Origin: Ktedonosporobacter rubrisoli
GTDB taxonomy: Bacteria; Chloroflexota; Ktedonobacteria; Ktedonobacterales; Ktedonobacteraceae
NCBI RefSeq assembly: GCF_004208415.1
Contig: NZ_CP035758.1
Span: forward strand, 8,246,001 to 8,310,000
Direction of reading: 5' to 3'
Length of the DNA: 64,000 nucleotides
How positions within the stretch are numbered: position 1 is the first letter of the stretch; each line of letters begins with the position of its first letter. This document shows, piece by piece, positions 16,817 to 26,101 of this stretch. A program made the position numbers and the translations under genes. The notes beneath the pieces were generated by a model that searched no databases, was not told the DNA's origin, and worked only from the letters and a program-made list of their open reading frames with translations.

Positions 16817-18151
16817 TTATTGCTCCTCGACGAAGATGTTGCGCCGTTCGGACCAGGATGTGTTAGCACCTGCCTGGTCGAAGCCCAACTCTCCGGTATG
16901 GCTCATGGCCATGACTTGCCGAGGGCTATGCAACAGGCGACTCTGAGCCTTACGCAGCATGCGCATGCGCTGTTTGCGCTCTTTGGCTTCCCGGAACTCG
17001 ATAGAGAGGCGGCGATAAAGCTCTTCCCACTGATCAAGAATCAGATTGCGATCGTGCTGCGCGATAAGGCGCAGGCTTTCGGCGCCCATACGCGCGCGTA
17101 AATCTTCATCGTCGAGCATAAGATCGATCTGGCGCGCCAACTCCTCGTGATTGCCTGGCTGGAACAAGAAACCGTTTTCGCCATGATGAACCAGCTCGGG
17201 CAGAGCATATGAATTGGCAGCGATTACCGGAAGGCCGCAGGCCATGGCCTCCATCGTCGCAAGACTTTGCAGATCGGCCTCGGAAGGAATGACAAACAGA
17301 TTTGCCGAGCGGCGCAGCTTAAGCAACTCGGAGTCGCGTACAAAGCCCAGGAAACTGACGCGCTCATTGAGTCCCAGGCGCTCTACCTGGGCGCGTAAAT
17401 CGGCCTCCATCGGACCAGTTCCTACCAGTGCAACATGCCCCTTGCTCTGCGTCCTGGCCAGCGCATCCAGCAGCACATCTATGCGCTTCTCCTCGCTCAG
17501 GCGATTGACGTGGAGGATCAAGGGCTCATTCTGGGGCAGATTGAAGCGTTGGCGGATGGCTGGATTGGCCGGGCCTGGCGAGAATCTTTTGAGATCGATA
17601 CCGTTAGAGATAGCCTTGGCCGGCGCGCGTAAGCCATGCTCATAGAGCAGGTCGAGCGCGGTCGTCGTTGGCGTGGTCACATATTCGCAGCGATTGCAGA
17701 AGTAGACAAGATACGAGTACGAGACAAGACTGAAATACTTTCCGATGATCGGGTCCGACATCAGCGAACGACTGATATTGATAGGTAAGTAATGGTTTGT
17801 AACGATGACTGGTTTGCGCAGGCCGCCGGCCAGGATCTGCGCGATGTTGCCAAGCACGACAGGCGAATGAATATGGATGATGTCGGGATCGGCCCGTTTG
17901 ATCAAGTTGCGGACCGGGCCAAAGGGCAGGAAGGGGATACGCAGCCCCTCGTAGGCTGGCCACTCAAAAGAAGAAAAGCGATAGACACGCACCTTATGCT
18001 CAAGGCGGCGTACATCGCGAGGCCCATAGCTCGGGGCCACAACCCATACCTGGTGTCCTCGCCTGGCGAAATCAATAGCAAGACCACGTGTCACAGTCGG
18101 AACGCCTCCCACCATTGGCGGGTATTGGTCTGTCACAATCATAATGCGCAT
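16817..18151 (-). CDS. Glycosyltransferase family 4 protein
   Basis: A 444-residue GT-B enzyme. The N-terminal half opens with MRIMIVTDQYPPMVGGVPTV and has HIHSPVVLGNIAQ. The nucleotide-sugar half has SNGIDLKRFSPG, LHVNRLSEEKRIDVLL and the E-x7-E region SEADLQSLATMEAMACGLPV. Such enzymes often glucosylate or mannosylate membrane lipids; the arrangement resembles diacylglycerol and phosphatidylinositol glycosyltransferases, but acceptor and sugar are not assigned. A roughly 60-residue basic C-terminal extension (KERKQRMRMLRKAQSRLL) may bind the membrane surface. The gene stands alone. Confidence 0.9.
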   Translation of the reverse strand: MRIMIVTDQYPPMVGGVPTVTRGLAIDFARRGHQVWVVAPSYGPRDVRRLEHKVRVYRFSSFEWPAYEGLRIPFLPFGPVRNLIKRADPDIIHIHSPVVLGNIAQILAGGLRKPVIVTNHYLPINISRSLMSDPIIGKYFSLVSYSYLVYFCNRCEYVTTPTTTALDLLYEHGLRAPAKAISNGIDLKRFSPGPANPAIRQRFNLPQNEPLILHVNRLSEEKRIDVLLDALARTQSKGHVALVGTGPMEADLRAQVERLGLNERVSFLGFVRDSELLKLRRSANLFVIPSEADLQSLATMEAMACGLPVIAANSYALPELVHHGENGFLFQPGNHEELARQIDLMLDDEDLRARMGAESLRLIAQHDRNLILDQWEELYRRLSIEFREAKERKQRMRMLRKAQSRLLHSPRQVMAMSHTGELGFDQAGANTSWSERRNIFVEEQ

Positions 18152-18498
18152 ATCTAACGCTCACTTCTCCCTGGCTGTCTAGCTAACCTCGCGTACAAGC
18201 CCGGGCCCCAGCGGCGCCATGCATAAGGATGAGCCTGAGCCCCTTGGCCGCCAGTGCTGCTCTGCTGGATCGGGAGAGCTCTTCGCTAGCGCTAACATAC
18301 CCCTGGAGATATCCCTGCTGGTGCGCGCTGGCTTGTACAACGTGTTATCTCACATGTCGCTAAACGTGTTTCTCAGCGCTTTGCCCTCTCGTCCGGGATG
18401 GCTCCCGGAGCGATGGCAAAGTTTCTTTCCTCCTCGCCATATTGCAGAGCAACAGCAGAAAAGGACTTCCCAAACTGGAACTGAGAAGCAGGCATAGC
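18152..18498. other. Intergenic region, 347 bp
   Basis: Upstream of the leftward glycosyltransferase and downstream of the leftward L25 gene. The reading frames in it lack a ribosome site and family features. Nothing else was seen. Confidence 0.45.
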
Positions 18499-19140
18499 CT
18501 ATTCTCCGGCAATCGGCGTTTGCTCTGGAGTGCCTGCCTCTGGAGCAGCCACTTGAACCTCTTCCTCTGGCAAGGCAGCCGCGCGCGGTGGCGAGACCTT
18601 GATGACAGGTTCTTCGGGGTCAGTGGCTAGCGTATAATTTGCCGGCAACTTGATATCTTTAGCATGGATGATATCATCCATCTCATTGAGTGACGAAATG
18701 TCGACGTCGATATACTCGACCATCTCTTCAGCTTTACATTCCACTTCCAGGGCATCGAGCAGGTGGAGCAGCACCCCGTCGAGATTCTTTACTGCATAGG
18801 ATTCCCCTGTCACCTTTAGAGGAATCTTGACGGCGAGACGCTCCTGGAGATCGACACGGAAGAAATCTATGTGCAGCGTTTGGCCGCTAATCGCGTCACT
18901 CTGCACGTGGCGGACTAAGGCTGTCTGGTTAGGGCCATCAGGCATGCGCAGCGTAAGAAAGTTCCTCGTGTTCTTTGCTCTGCGCAGGCGATCAAAGGCT
19001 AATGCATCGACCTGTACTGCCACTGATGGCTGTCCATGCCCATAGATGTTTGCCGGTATGATCCCTTGCTGGCGTAGATGCTTGACTGCTCTACCCATTG
19101 CTGTACGAGGCGCAATTGCTAAATCTGTTTGCTGTACCAT
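18499..19140 (-). CDS. rplY: 50S ribosomal protein L25/general stress protein Ctc
   Basis: A 213-residue protein with the two-domain Ctc layout: an L25 beta-barrel (about 5-95; LRQQGIIPANIYGHGQPSVAVQVD and LHIDFFRVD) and a TL5 C-terminal domain (about 100-185; VECKAEEMVEYIDVDISSL, then DPEEPVIKVSPP). It binds 5S rRNA in the large ribosomal subunit. The last 30 residues are an acidic, Pro/Glu-rich tail, as often found in this family. GAGGT lies before the ATG. Confidence 0.93.
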   Translation of the reverse strand: MVQQTDLAIAPRTAMGRAVKHLRQQGIIPANIYGHGQPSVAVQVDALAFDRLRRAKNTRNFLTLRMPDGPNQTALVRHVQSDAISGQTLHIDFFRVDLQERLAVKIPLKVTGESYAVKNLDGVLLHLLDALEVECKAEEMVEYIDVDISSLNEMDDIIHAKDIKLPANYTLATDPEEPVIKVSPPRAAALPEEEVQVAAPEAGTPEQTPIAGE

Positions 19141-19201
19141 GCGAAATTACCTCTTTCCAGGCCTGTAGAAACGATAATAAAGGGTTCACCTCAATAACGT
19201 A

Positions 19202-19233
19202 AAAGATCACTTTTTCGTTTCAAAGTGAGCTTT
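19202..19233 (-). terminator. Terminator between polX and rplY
   Basis: A 12-bp inverted repeat (AAAGATCACTTT / AAAGTGAGCTTT, one mismatch) with an 8-base loop. On the minus strand it is followed by TTTT, so it ends the polX transcript. Confidence 0.6.
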
Positions 19234-19272
19234 ATTTCAGCCTGTGTACTGGCTTTGGGCGTCTCTACAGTG

Positions 19273-21036
19273 CTACTTCTTTTGACTTCTCCTTGAGTGA
19301 AAAAATTGTAATAAAGGTTCAGTTTCCAGTGTGTTCAGGACGTCGCTGGCGCGTAGCCAACCTTTACGTGCGACCCCTATACCATATCGCATATCGTCCA
19401 ATCCCGCAAGGTTGTGAGCATCGGGGCCAATGGGAATCTTCATGCCCAGATCGCGCGCGCGATGCAAGTGGCGCCAATCGAGATCCAGCCGCAAGGGGTT
19501 AGCATTGATTTCGATGCAGGTCCCGTGTTTGGCGGCGGCCTCGATAACTGCTTCCATATCCAGTGTATACCCCTCTCTACCAAGCAGTATGCGCCCGGTA
19601 GGGTGCCCGATGATATCGACGTAGGGATTAGAGATGGCCCGTATCATGCGCTGCGTTTGCTCGGCGGGCGGAAGGTTGAAGATGCTATGGATGGAGGCGA
19701 TAACGAAGTCAAGGCTGGCGAGGGCTTCGTCGCTAAAGTCGAGCGAGCCGTCGCGCAAGATGTCGCATTCAGTGCCTTTGAGAATGCGGAAGCGCCCGGC
19801 AAATTCTTCGTTAAGGCGATCGATCTCTTCGCCCTGGCGGCGCAGGTCGTCTTCGCTCAGGCCACCGGCATAAGCGGCGATTTTGCTGTGGTCGGTGATA
19901 CCAACGTAGGAGAAACCACGTGCCATGCAGGCTTCGGCCATTTCGCGCAAGGAATTTTTGCCGTCGCTCCAGGTTGTATGGGCGTGAATGACGCCGCGTA
20001 AGTCGCTTTCCTGAACCAGGACCGGCAATTGCTTATGGATGGCGGCCTCGATCTCGCCCGTGTCTTCGCGCAGCTCTGGCTCGATATACTCCATGCCCAG
20101 GGCTGCGTAGATGTCCTTTTCGTCTTTGCAGGGCACCAGCTCTTCCTTACCACTCTCAACTTTAAATAAGCCATAGTCGTTGATGGTCATATTCAGGCTG
20201 AGCGCGCGCCGCCGCAATGGGATGTGGTGCTCGCGCGAGCCAGTAAAGTGATGGAGGGTGTAAGGAAACTGGCTATCGCCAACTACGCGCAGATCCATGG
20301 CGATGCCGGTGCTGAGAATAACGCTGGCCTTGGTCTCGCCTTTGCCGGTAATGGCCTTAACCGAAGGCTGGCTGGTGAAGAAATCCATGATGGCGTTGCG
20401 CACATCTGAGCCGGCGTCATCGGCCACGCTGACCACCATATCGATATCCTTGACGGTCTCGCGCCGCCTGCGCAGACTGCCAGCCACCTGTAAGCGTACG
20501 ATCTGTGGTAGTTTGGCCAGGGCCGTGCGAATCTGTTCGGCTTCCTGCTCGCCCACTGAGTAGAGGAAACGATTTGCATGCTCCTGCATAAAGGCGATGC
20601 CCTGCAAGATCTTATCCTGGGTTTTCTTGCCGAAACCGGGGAGCACGGCTATTTTGTTATCTTTGCAGGCCTGTTCCAGCTCGGCAATGCTGTTTACATG
20701 GACCTGATCATAGATAGTATTGATGCGTTTGGGACCCATGCCTGGAATGCGCAGCATCTCGATCTTGACGGCTGGCGTGCTCGCGCGCAACTCCTCAAGG
20801 AAGCTGAAGCGCCCGGTCGTGACCATTTCTTCGATGCGCTTGATCAGCGTCGGTCCCAGTCCAGGGGTACCCTTTAGCTTGCCCTCACTGACAAGCTGTT
20901 CGATGTCGCCATTAAGCGTGCCCAGAGCGCGGGCCGCATTTTCGTAAGCGCGCGCCTCAAAGACGCTGCTATTCTCTTTTAATGCCAGCAGCGTGGCTGT
21001 ATCTTCTAGCTGCTGGATAACCTCACTTTTATCCAT
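19273..21036 (-). CDS. polX: DNA polymerase/3'-5' exonuclease PolX
   Basis: A 587-residue family-X polymerase. The N-terminal 8-kDa and fingers region has two helix-hairpin-helix motifs (GTPGLGPTLIKRI and IPGMGPKRINTI). The palm carries GSLRRRRETVKDIDMVV with the metal-binding Asp pair. The C-terminal PHP domain begins GVIHAHTTWSDGKNSLREM and continues GITDHSK, GTECDIL, HPTGRILLGR and IPIGPDAHNL, with the metal-ligand histidines kept. Such enzymes do gap filling in base-excision repair and have PHP-dependent exonuclease activity. It lies 9 bp downstream of a small hypothetical gene, in one probable operon. Confidence 0.95.
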   Translation of the reverse strand: MDKSEVIQQLEDTATLLALKENSSVFEARAYENAARALGTLNGDIEQLVSEGKLKGTPGLGPTLIKRIEEMVTTGRFSFLEELRASTPAVKIEMLRIPGMGPKRINTIYDQVHVNSIAELEQACKDNKIAVLPGFGKKTQDKILQGIAFMQEHANRFLYSVGEQEAEQIRTALAKLPQIVRLQVAGSLRRRRETVKDIDMVVSVADDAGSDVRNAIMDFFTSQPSVKAITGKGETKASVILSTGIAMDLRVVGDSQFPYTLHHFTGSREHHIPLRRRALSLNMTINDYGLFKVESGKEELVPCKDEKDIYAALGMEYIEPELREDTGEIEAAIHKQLPVLVQESDLRGVIHAHTTWSDGKNSLREMAEACMARGFSYVGITDHSKIAAYAGGLSEDDLRRQGEEIDRLNEEFAGRFRILKGTECDILRDGSLDFSDEALASLDFVIASIHSIFNLPPAEQTQRMIRAISNPYVDIIGHPTGRILLGREGYTLDMEAVIEAAAKHGTCIEINANPLRLDLDWRHLHRARDLGMKIPIGPDAHNLAGLDDMRYGIGVARKGWLRASDVLNTLETEPLLQFFHSRRSQKK

Positions 21037-21045
21037 TCTGGCCTC

Positions 21046-21510
21046 TCAGATGCACATGTCGCCAAAGATCTCCGGCGGGTCGGCAGCGACTTCAAAGGGA
21101 TTGCGCCCCTTAAGGTCACGGCTCAGATAGCGTTTACAGTCGAAATGTACCAGTAGCCAGCAGTAGATATCCCTGGTAATTAAGACTGCATCCCAGGGCT
21201 TTTCGTCACTGTTATCAAGAATCTGATTGCAGACGAAGCAGCGTCCCATGCCTGCTGCGACGGCATGTTCGAGCCATTCCATGACAAATTGATTCATGTC
21301 ATCAATATTCATCATTTCCAGGCTAGATTCGGGATAGCCAAAGTCAAGCGGATCAGGGCATTCGCGAAAATCTTTGCTGGCTCGACTGAGCGCTATCATC
21401 GGGGGCTTGACGACTATTTTAATTTCGTCATCATCCGGGTCATCCGATGATGTAGCGCTGCTCAAGAGCATGCCTTCACGAGCAAACCACGTTAAGAGCT
21501 CATTGCGCAT
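21046..21510 (-). CDS. Hypothetical protein with probable CxxC...HxxC metal site
   Basis: A 154-residue protein that is not recognised. The N-terminal third is acidic (SSDDPDDDEIK). The C-terminal half has GRCFVCNQIL and LLVHFDCKRY, a CxxC plus HxxC pair that could bind zinc. It ends nine bases before the polX start, so the two genes are probably co-transcribed and may share a role in DNA metabolism; that is inference only. No clear Shine-Dalgarno precedes the ATG at 21510, where three tandem TAGAA units sit. An internal ATG at about 21474 is an alternative. Confidence 0.6.
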   Translation of the reverse strand: MRNELLTWFAREGMLLSSATSSDDPDDDEIKIVVKPPMIALSRASKDFRECPDPLDFGYPESSLEMMNIDDMNQFVMEWLEHAVAAGMGRCFVCNQILDNSDEKPWDAVLITRDIYCWLLVHFDCKRYLSRDLKGRNPFEVAADPPEIFGDMCI

Positions 21511-21659
21511 ATTCTATTCTATTCTATTACAGATGTTCAAATGTGGATATACCAGGCGAGCGCAAGCTTTTTTTACCTCCCCACCTCATGGGAAAAGGGG
21601 AGCGGGGGCAAAGGCTCCCGTGCCCCGATACCTATCACTGGAGAGCGATTTGGAGCGCA

Positions 21660-21745
21660 TTCGCTCGATCGCGACGTCGCCTCCAAGCCCCGGTTAAGGG
21701 TCAATTCGCCAGGTCGCGGCGCCCCTTAACAATCCCGTTTTAAAA
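21660..21745 (-). repeat. Dispersed intergenic repeat, copy 2
   Basis: On the minus strand this reads GGGATTGTTAAGGGGCGCC, then CCCTTAACCGGGGCTTGG and AGGCGACGTCGCGATC. It matches copy 1 at 686-770 over nearly its full length. It lies between the hypothetical gene and the mazG gene. Confidence 0.7.
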
Positions 21746-21769
21746 AGTTGGAAAGCCCTATGTGCGGGC

Positions 21770-23275
21770 TTAGTGCTTGGCTTGCTGCCATAAGGCTATC
21801 CATTCTTCCCTGCTATAGGAGGTAAGCTGACGCCCCTCTTCACGCGCGACTTTCTCCATACTCTTGAAGCGCAGGCGAAACTTGTGATTGGCCTGGCGCA
21901 AGGCTGCCTCCGCATCTACTTTGTGCCAGCGCGCCAGCTCTGAGATGACAAAGAAAAGATCGCCAATCTCTTCCTGTAGCTCGGCCTGAGTGCTGGCCTG
22001 GCGTATCTCTTCAAGCTCTTCGGCCAGCTTGGCGTAGATGCCATCAATGGTGGCAAAGGCAAAGCCCTGCCTGACTACGCGCTTCTGGTACTCCTGAGAA
22101 ACCATCAGGGCCGGCGAGGCTGGCGGTACGCCGTCAAGAATGCTCTCGTTCTTCACATCTTTACCAGCTTTGGCGCGCTCTTGCCGCTTGATAGCTTCCC
22201 AGTTCTGGTTTACCTGGTCGGCGTTGCTGACCTCGACGTCGCCAAAGACGTGCGGGTGCCGGCGTATGAGCTTAGCATTGATATGCTCCAGAACATCGCC
22301 AAGCGTGAAATCACCTTCCTGCCGCGCGACTTCGGCGTGCAAGTAGACCTGTAGGAGCAGATCGCCAAGCTCTTCGGCCAGCTTCTCCATATCGTTCTCT
22401 TCAAGGGCCTCGACCACCTCGTACGTCTCTTCAAGCACGTAGCGCATAAGACTCTGGTGGGTTTGCTGACGATCCCAGGGGCAGCCATCGGGATCGCGGC
22501 GCAGGCGCATCGTGATGTAGCGCAAGGTCTCGGGAAGGCGCAAGGCTGCCAGCTCGTCGAGCGGCGGAACGTAGAGCGTGCTGAGATGATTGGCGTAGTT
22601 CTGGCGATCGAGCTCATAGAGCTGAGATTCGATGATCATCTCGTCGCTGCCAACGCCCGCCGCGCGCACCAGCTTGACAGGCCATTCGTCGGGATAGAGC
22701 TCACCAAGGGAGAGCTTGACCGCGCTGGCCAGCCGGCGATTGTAGACCTGGGTGACCAGGAGTGGCGTAGTTGGGATAATCTTTCCTGCCACTTCGCTCG
22801 TGTCAAGAGTAGCAAGGCTGGTAGCATCGATGATCTGCGTACCGGCATCGAAGGGATCAAGCTCCAGTGCTGTGCAGACAGGCTCTAGAAAAGAGAGCCC
22901 GGCGACGATGCGCGTGCTGAGCTGACGGCTACGGGCCAGCTTGAGCACGAGCTGGACTGACGATTCGCCCATTAGCGGATGGCCCGGTACCGCGTAGATA
23001 ATTGGTTGCTGGGCGGCCAGCGTGCATACCTCTTCGGCAATCTGACTATAGAGCGTGGTCCAGTCGGCCGAGGTATCGTAGAGCTGATCAAACGATTCGA
23101 TATGTAAAGTAGGAAGTTCGCTACGCAAGACTTCGACAGTAGGATGTATAATGGTACGGAAGTAAACTGTTTGTTTATCTTGAGCCGCCTGCGCGAGTAA
23201 AGCGCGGGCCTGCAGTGTAAGATCATTGAAACTTCCTGGCCCAAGTCCCAGGATGGTGATAGACGTAGTAGTCAT
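21770..23275 (-). CDS. mazG: YabN-type fusion: tetrapyrrole-methylase-like domain plus MazG pyrophosphohydrolase
   Basis: A 501-residue protein. Residues 1-225 resemble an SAM-dependent tetrapyrrole methylase (ITILGLGPGSFNDLTLQA near the start, YAVPGHPLMGESSVQL near 95). The C-terminal 250 residues contain a MazG pair: RRDPDGCPWDRQQTHQSL, LEETYEVVEALEE, EELGDLLLQVYLHAE and a second EEIGDLFFVISEL. MazG hydrolyses nucleoside triphosphates to monophosphates and pyrophosphate. The fusion is known from Bacillus YabN; the function of the first domain is unclear. AGAGGA precedes the ATG at 13 bases. A dispersed repeat follows the stop. Confidence 0.92.
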   Translation of the reverse strand: MTTTSITILGLGPGSFNDLTLQARALLAQAAQDKQTVYFRTIIHPTVEVLRSELPTLHIESFDQLYDTSADWTTLYSQIAEEVCTLAAQQPIIYAVPGHPLMGESSVQLVLKLARSRQLSTRIVAGLSFLEPVCTALELDPFDAGTQIIDATSLATLDTSEVAGKIIPTTPLLVTQVYNRRLASAVKLSLGELYPDEWPVKLVRAAGVGSDEMIIESQLYELDRQNYANHLSTLYVPPLDELAALRLPETLRYITMRLRRDPDGCPWDRQQTHQSLMRYVLEETYEVVEALEENDMEKLAEELGDLLLQVYLHAEVARQEGDFTLGDVLEHINAKLIRRHPHVFGDVEVSNADQVNQNWEAIKRQERAKAGKDVKNESILDGVPPASPALMVSQEYQKRVVRQGFAFATIDGIYAKLAEELEEIRQASTQAELQEEIGDLFFVISELARWHKVDAEAALRQANHKFRLRFKSMEKVAREEGRQLTSYSREEWIALWQQAKH

Positions 23276-23729
23276 AAGTGGTACTGGTCCTCTCTGCAGC
23301 GCTTAACCTGCTGCTGATAGTGTAGCCGGTCAGCATGGGCGTGTCAAATAGGATGTAAAGCTGCTCCGCAAGCGACACCGCAGGGAGCCAGCAAACCAGC
23401 CCAATAGCCCAATCAGCTAGCTCGCGGCGTGATTCTCCATTGTCTGATTTCAGGCAATTGTAGGGAAGAAACGGAGAGCAATAGCCCAATTAAGCTGAGC
23501 GGGGCTAGGCCCCGGCTGGGGCTTGGGGCTGTGCCCCAAAACTCTCATCGCTTGAAAGCTGGCAACTATAGAGAAGAAACGGAGAGCAATAGCCCAATTA
23601 AGCTGGAGAGAAAAATAGCATTGTCGAAAAAGCAACAAAGTGTTATGCTTTTAGATAAGCAAGAATTCGCGAACCAGGTTTCGTGTGTCTGTCCCGTGTG
23701 GTTCGTGAAATATTGAAGGAGGGTCATAC
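23276..23729. other. Intergenic region with direct repeats and GC hairpins, 454 bp
   Basis: Two near-identical units of about 47 bp sit at 23453-23499 and 23561-23607, and a partial unit near 23400-23418. Between them lie two GC-rich hairpins: GGGGCTAGGCCCC (near 23501) and TTGGGGCTGTGCCCCAA (near 23523). A ribosome site for the next gene follows. No coding signal was seen. Confidence 0.55.
23453..23607 (+). repeat. Paired 47-bp direct repeats
   Basis: Both units share GAAGAAACGGAGAGCAATAG followed by CCCAATTAAGCTG. The period is 108 bp. With only two full units and a hairpin-bearing spacer, this is not a CRISPR array. Confidence 0.7.
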
Positions 23730-24245
23730 ATGGCATCGGCTGAAAGCCAAAAACCTAGCTGCCCAATTTGCAAGCAGTCAGATCAAGTAAAAACTACTCA
23801 ATCTGCCTTTAGCGCAGGAGTCGCACGCTGCGCACCTCCCGATATGCCAACTAAACAGGTCCATATGATGTCATATATTACCGTTGGTATGGTCATGGTC
23901 GGAATATGTATTTTCTTTGTTATTATCCTCATAGGTACTGAAGCTAATCTGGGGATAGTCGTTGACGGTATAATTGTAAGCATAACTCTCATCTGCACGG
24001 TAGCTGCACTTGTGCTTTCCTATATTGCCTTCCAGCGAGTCGTGAAGGGCGATAACGAAGCCTCGCTACGCTATCCGGCCTGGGATAGAGCAATGGAGAC
24101 CTGGCGCAGCCTCTACTATTGTTCACGTGACGATGCAGTTTTCAATCCTAAAAGCAATAAGGTCTTATCCAATGAGCAGCTTCTAGCTCTGCGCTCTTCT
24201 GAAGATGAGCAGCTGGCACCAGCCAAGCCCGCGCTGGCTCAGTAG
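23730..24245 (+). CDS. Hypothetical membrane protein with zinc-ribbon-like ends
   Basis: A 171-residue protein with an N-terminal CPICKQ pair and a C-terminal YYCSRDD that may complete a split zinc ribbon. Two transmembrane segments lie near 48-70 and 78-103, so both ends are predicted on the cytoplasmic side. AAGGAGG lies eight bases before the ATG. It is monocistronic, with a hairpin at 24372-24394 after it. Function is unknown. Confidence 0.65.
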   Translation: MASAESQKPSCPICKQSDQVKTTQSAFSAGVARCAPPDMPTKQVHMMSYITVGMVMVGICIFFVIILIGTEANLGIVVDGIIVSITLICTVAALVLSYIAFQRVVKGDNEASLRYPAWDRAMETWRSLYYCSRDDAVFNPKSNKVLSNEQLLALRSSEDEQLAPAKPALAQ

Positions 24246-24371
24246 TTAATGATTGATGCTATCAAATCTTTTCTTGCTATGCCTGAGTCGCCAACCTCAT
24301 GCGCAAGTTGCTTTTGGTGTCGACGGTGGCAGGAGAAATGGCCACAACAAGTTTTCTTACTAAGAAATTGC

Positions 24372-24394
24372 CAGGGGACAACTTCTGTCCCCTG
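24372..24394 (+). terminator. Terminator hairpin after the zinc-ribbon membrane protein
   Basis: A perfect 9-bp stem (CAGGGGACA / TGTCCCCTG) with a 5-base loop, followed by a TC-rich stretch with TTCTTTT. Confidence 0.6.
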
Positions 24395-24522
24395 ACACTC
24401 TTCTTTTCGCTGGTCTCCCTCTTGTATGCCAGGTGACGATCTCTACATCTCAAGACTATACGCCCGGCGCCAACTTTTGACGGAGCCGTGGCCGACGCAA
24501 GCTCAGCGCTGGCCCGCTCATC

Positions 24523-26057
24523 TCAGCCCCCGGCCATCAAGTTCTCATCGCTGGGATTGCTCATTGGCCAGCTAGCCTGGCCCTTCTCTTCAAAGCTTGC
24601 CTCAGCCACGTAGAGCTCCTCATATTTCTGGGCCTGCTTGTGCAGGGTGTGGGCGGCCCTGGCCGCGTCAAAGCTCACAGTCTGACAGGCCTGGGGATCG
24701 TTAGCTACGGCCTCAAACTTTTCGGCAAGGCTATGGATCGTGAGCGGATCTGTGATCTTGCCATCCTGCACTTCCTTGTAGGCTTTGATCAGCACCTCTT
24801 CCTTCAGAAATTTGGCCGGAATAGAACGAGGCGCGGCAGACTTCTTTTCTGGCTCCGGGGCTGCTTGTACAGGTGCTGCAGGTTTCTGCGCGGTGGCTGG
24901 GGGCGCGGCGGTGCTTTTGGCCGGCACTGCCCGCTCGACCGGCGGCGGCGTTTCTACCACAGGAGCGCCGTGAGGCGTAAGTGCGACATCGCGAATACGG
25001 ACCCAGTTGATTTGGACACCCCAGAGCGCCACGCTATCGCCCAACTGCTGGAACAAGTAGGTATTGACGCGCTCCCAGCGGGGAAAATTGCCGGTTATCG
25101 CACTTCCCTCGGCATGCAAGACTGTGTGCATGTCGGTGGCCTGGCCCTGCGGCCAGACGACGAAATCATGGGGCGTAAACTGGGTCGCGATGGTCTGTAG
25201 AATGATCTTGAACTGCTCGCGCAGGCTCTCTTCCCAGTTATTGACCTGCGTGACGGCCAGGTAGGCATCTTCAGGTAGCAACTGGTAAGAAATCGTCGCG
25301 CGTAAGACAAGATCCTCATCAGGCGAGAGCTGCACGCGCTGCGGCGGACAGATCCACTGGGTCTCGCCGGTATTCAGGCGGCGTAAGACCTTTTCCCAGG
25401 GCAGGAGAATGTTAAAGCCCGGGTAGAGCGTGCGGCTATAGCGCCCAAAGCTGTTGACGATATCAACGTAGCCTTCTGGAATAAGATGGACGTAGACGCG
25501 CACCAGGAGGACCGAGAGCAGCACAAGGACAATGAGCAGGCCAAAGCCAGGCATGAGGCCGTAGAGGATAAAGCAGCTTGCCAGCAAGAAGAGGAAAAAG
25601 CCGCCTACGGTTGCCAGGATACGCATGCTCTTGTTCGCGCCCGAGAAGTAGATGGCAAGCTCCTGGGCCAGCGCGATCAAAATGATGAAGAACAGCACGG
25701 GCCACAATCCCAGCGGGGGGATTTGCGCGTGGCCCGTGGCCACATTGGGCAGAATAGCCAGACAAGTGAGTCCACCGAGAATCAGTGGAATGAGTAGAAA
25801 TAAGATGTCCTGTGAGATAACTTTCCACTGTGCAGCAGGCGCGGGTCCAGCTCTTCTGCGAGCTCTTCGGGTGCGGGAAACGCGTCCTCCTCCTGGGAGG
25901 AGGAGAGATCGCCCTGCCGGGCCCTTGCCTGCTGTTGATCGGGGAGGGCGGGCAGCTCATCCTCATCGTGCAATTGTTTCTGTGTAAGCGATTGATCCTG
26001 ATGAGCATGAGTGGAACCCTGCCAGATGGCTCCCGGGTCCTTCCTGTCCGATGCCAT
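24523..26057 (-). pseudogene. SPFH/band-7 domain membrane protein, interrupted by one frameshift
   Basis: The downstream frame (from a GTG at 25743) encodes two or three transmembrane segments, then an SPFH-like domain (HLIPEGYVDIVNSFGRYSR, YPGFNILLPWEKV, LRATISYQLLPEDAYLAV) and a Pro/Ala-rich C-terminal part. The same frame reads upstream of the GTG as a further hydrophobic segment (DILFLLIPLILGGLTCLAIL) that has no start codon. A second frame from the ATG at 26057 encodes an acidic, Gln-rich N-terminus (about 70 residues) and meets the first near 25838-25844. One missing G there would join them into about 511 residues. Real mutation or sequence error cannot be told apart. It follows the ricT gene by 45 bp. 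Confidence 0.7.
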
Positions 26058-26101
26058 ATGAATACACACCTTCCTCTCATACCAAGGAGTAGCCGTTCTA
26101 C

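Noticed and set aside
19414..20001. 195-codon antisense frame inside polX
   Set aside because: It mirrors the conserved PHP domain on the other strand and has no ribosome site.
23453..23607. Possible CRISPR array
   Set aside because: Only two full units with a long hairpin-containing spacer and no cas genes in the window.
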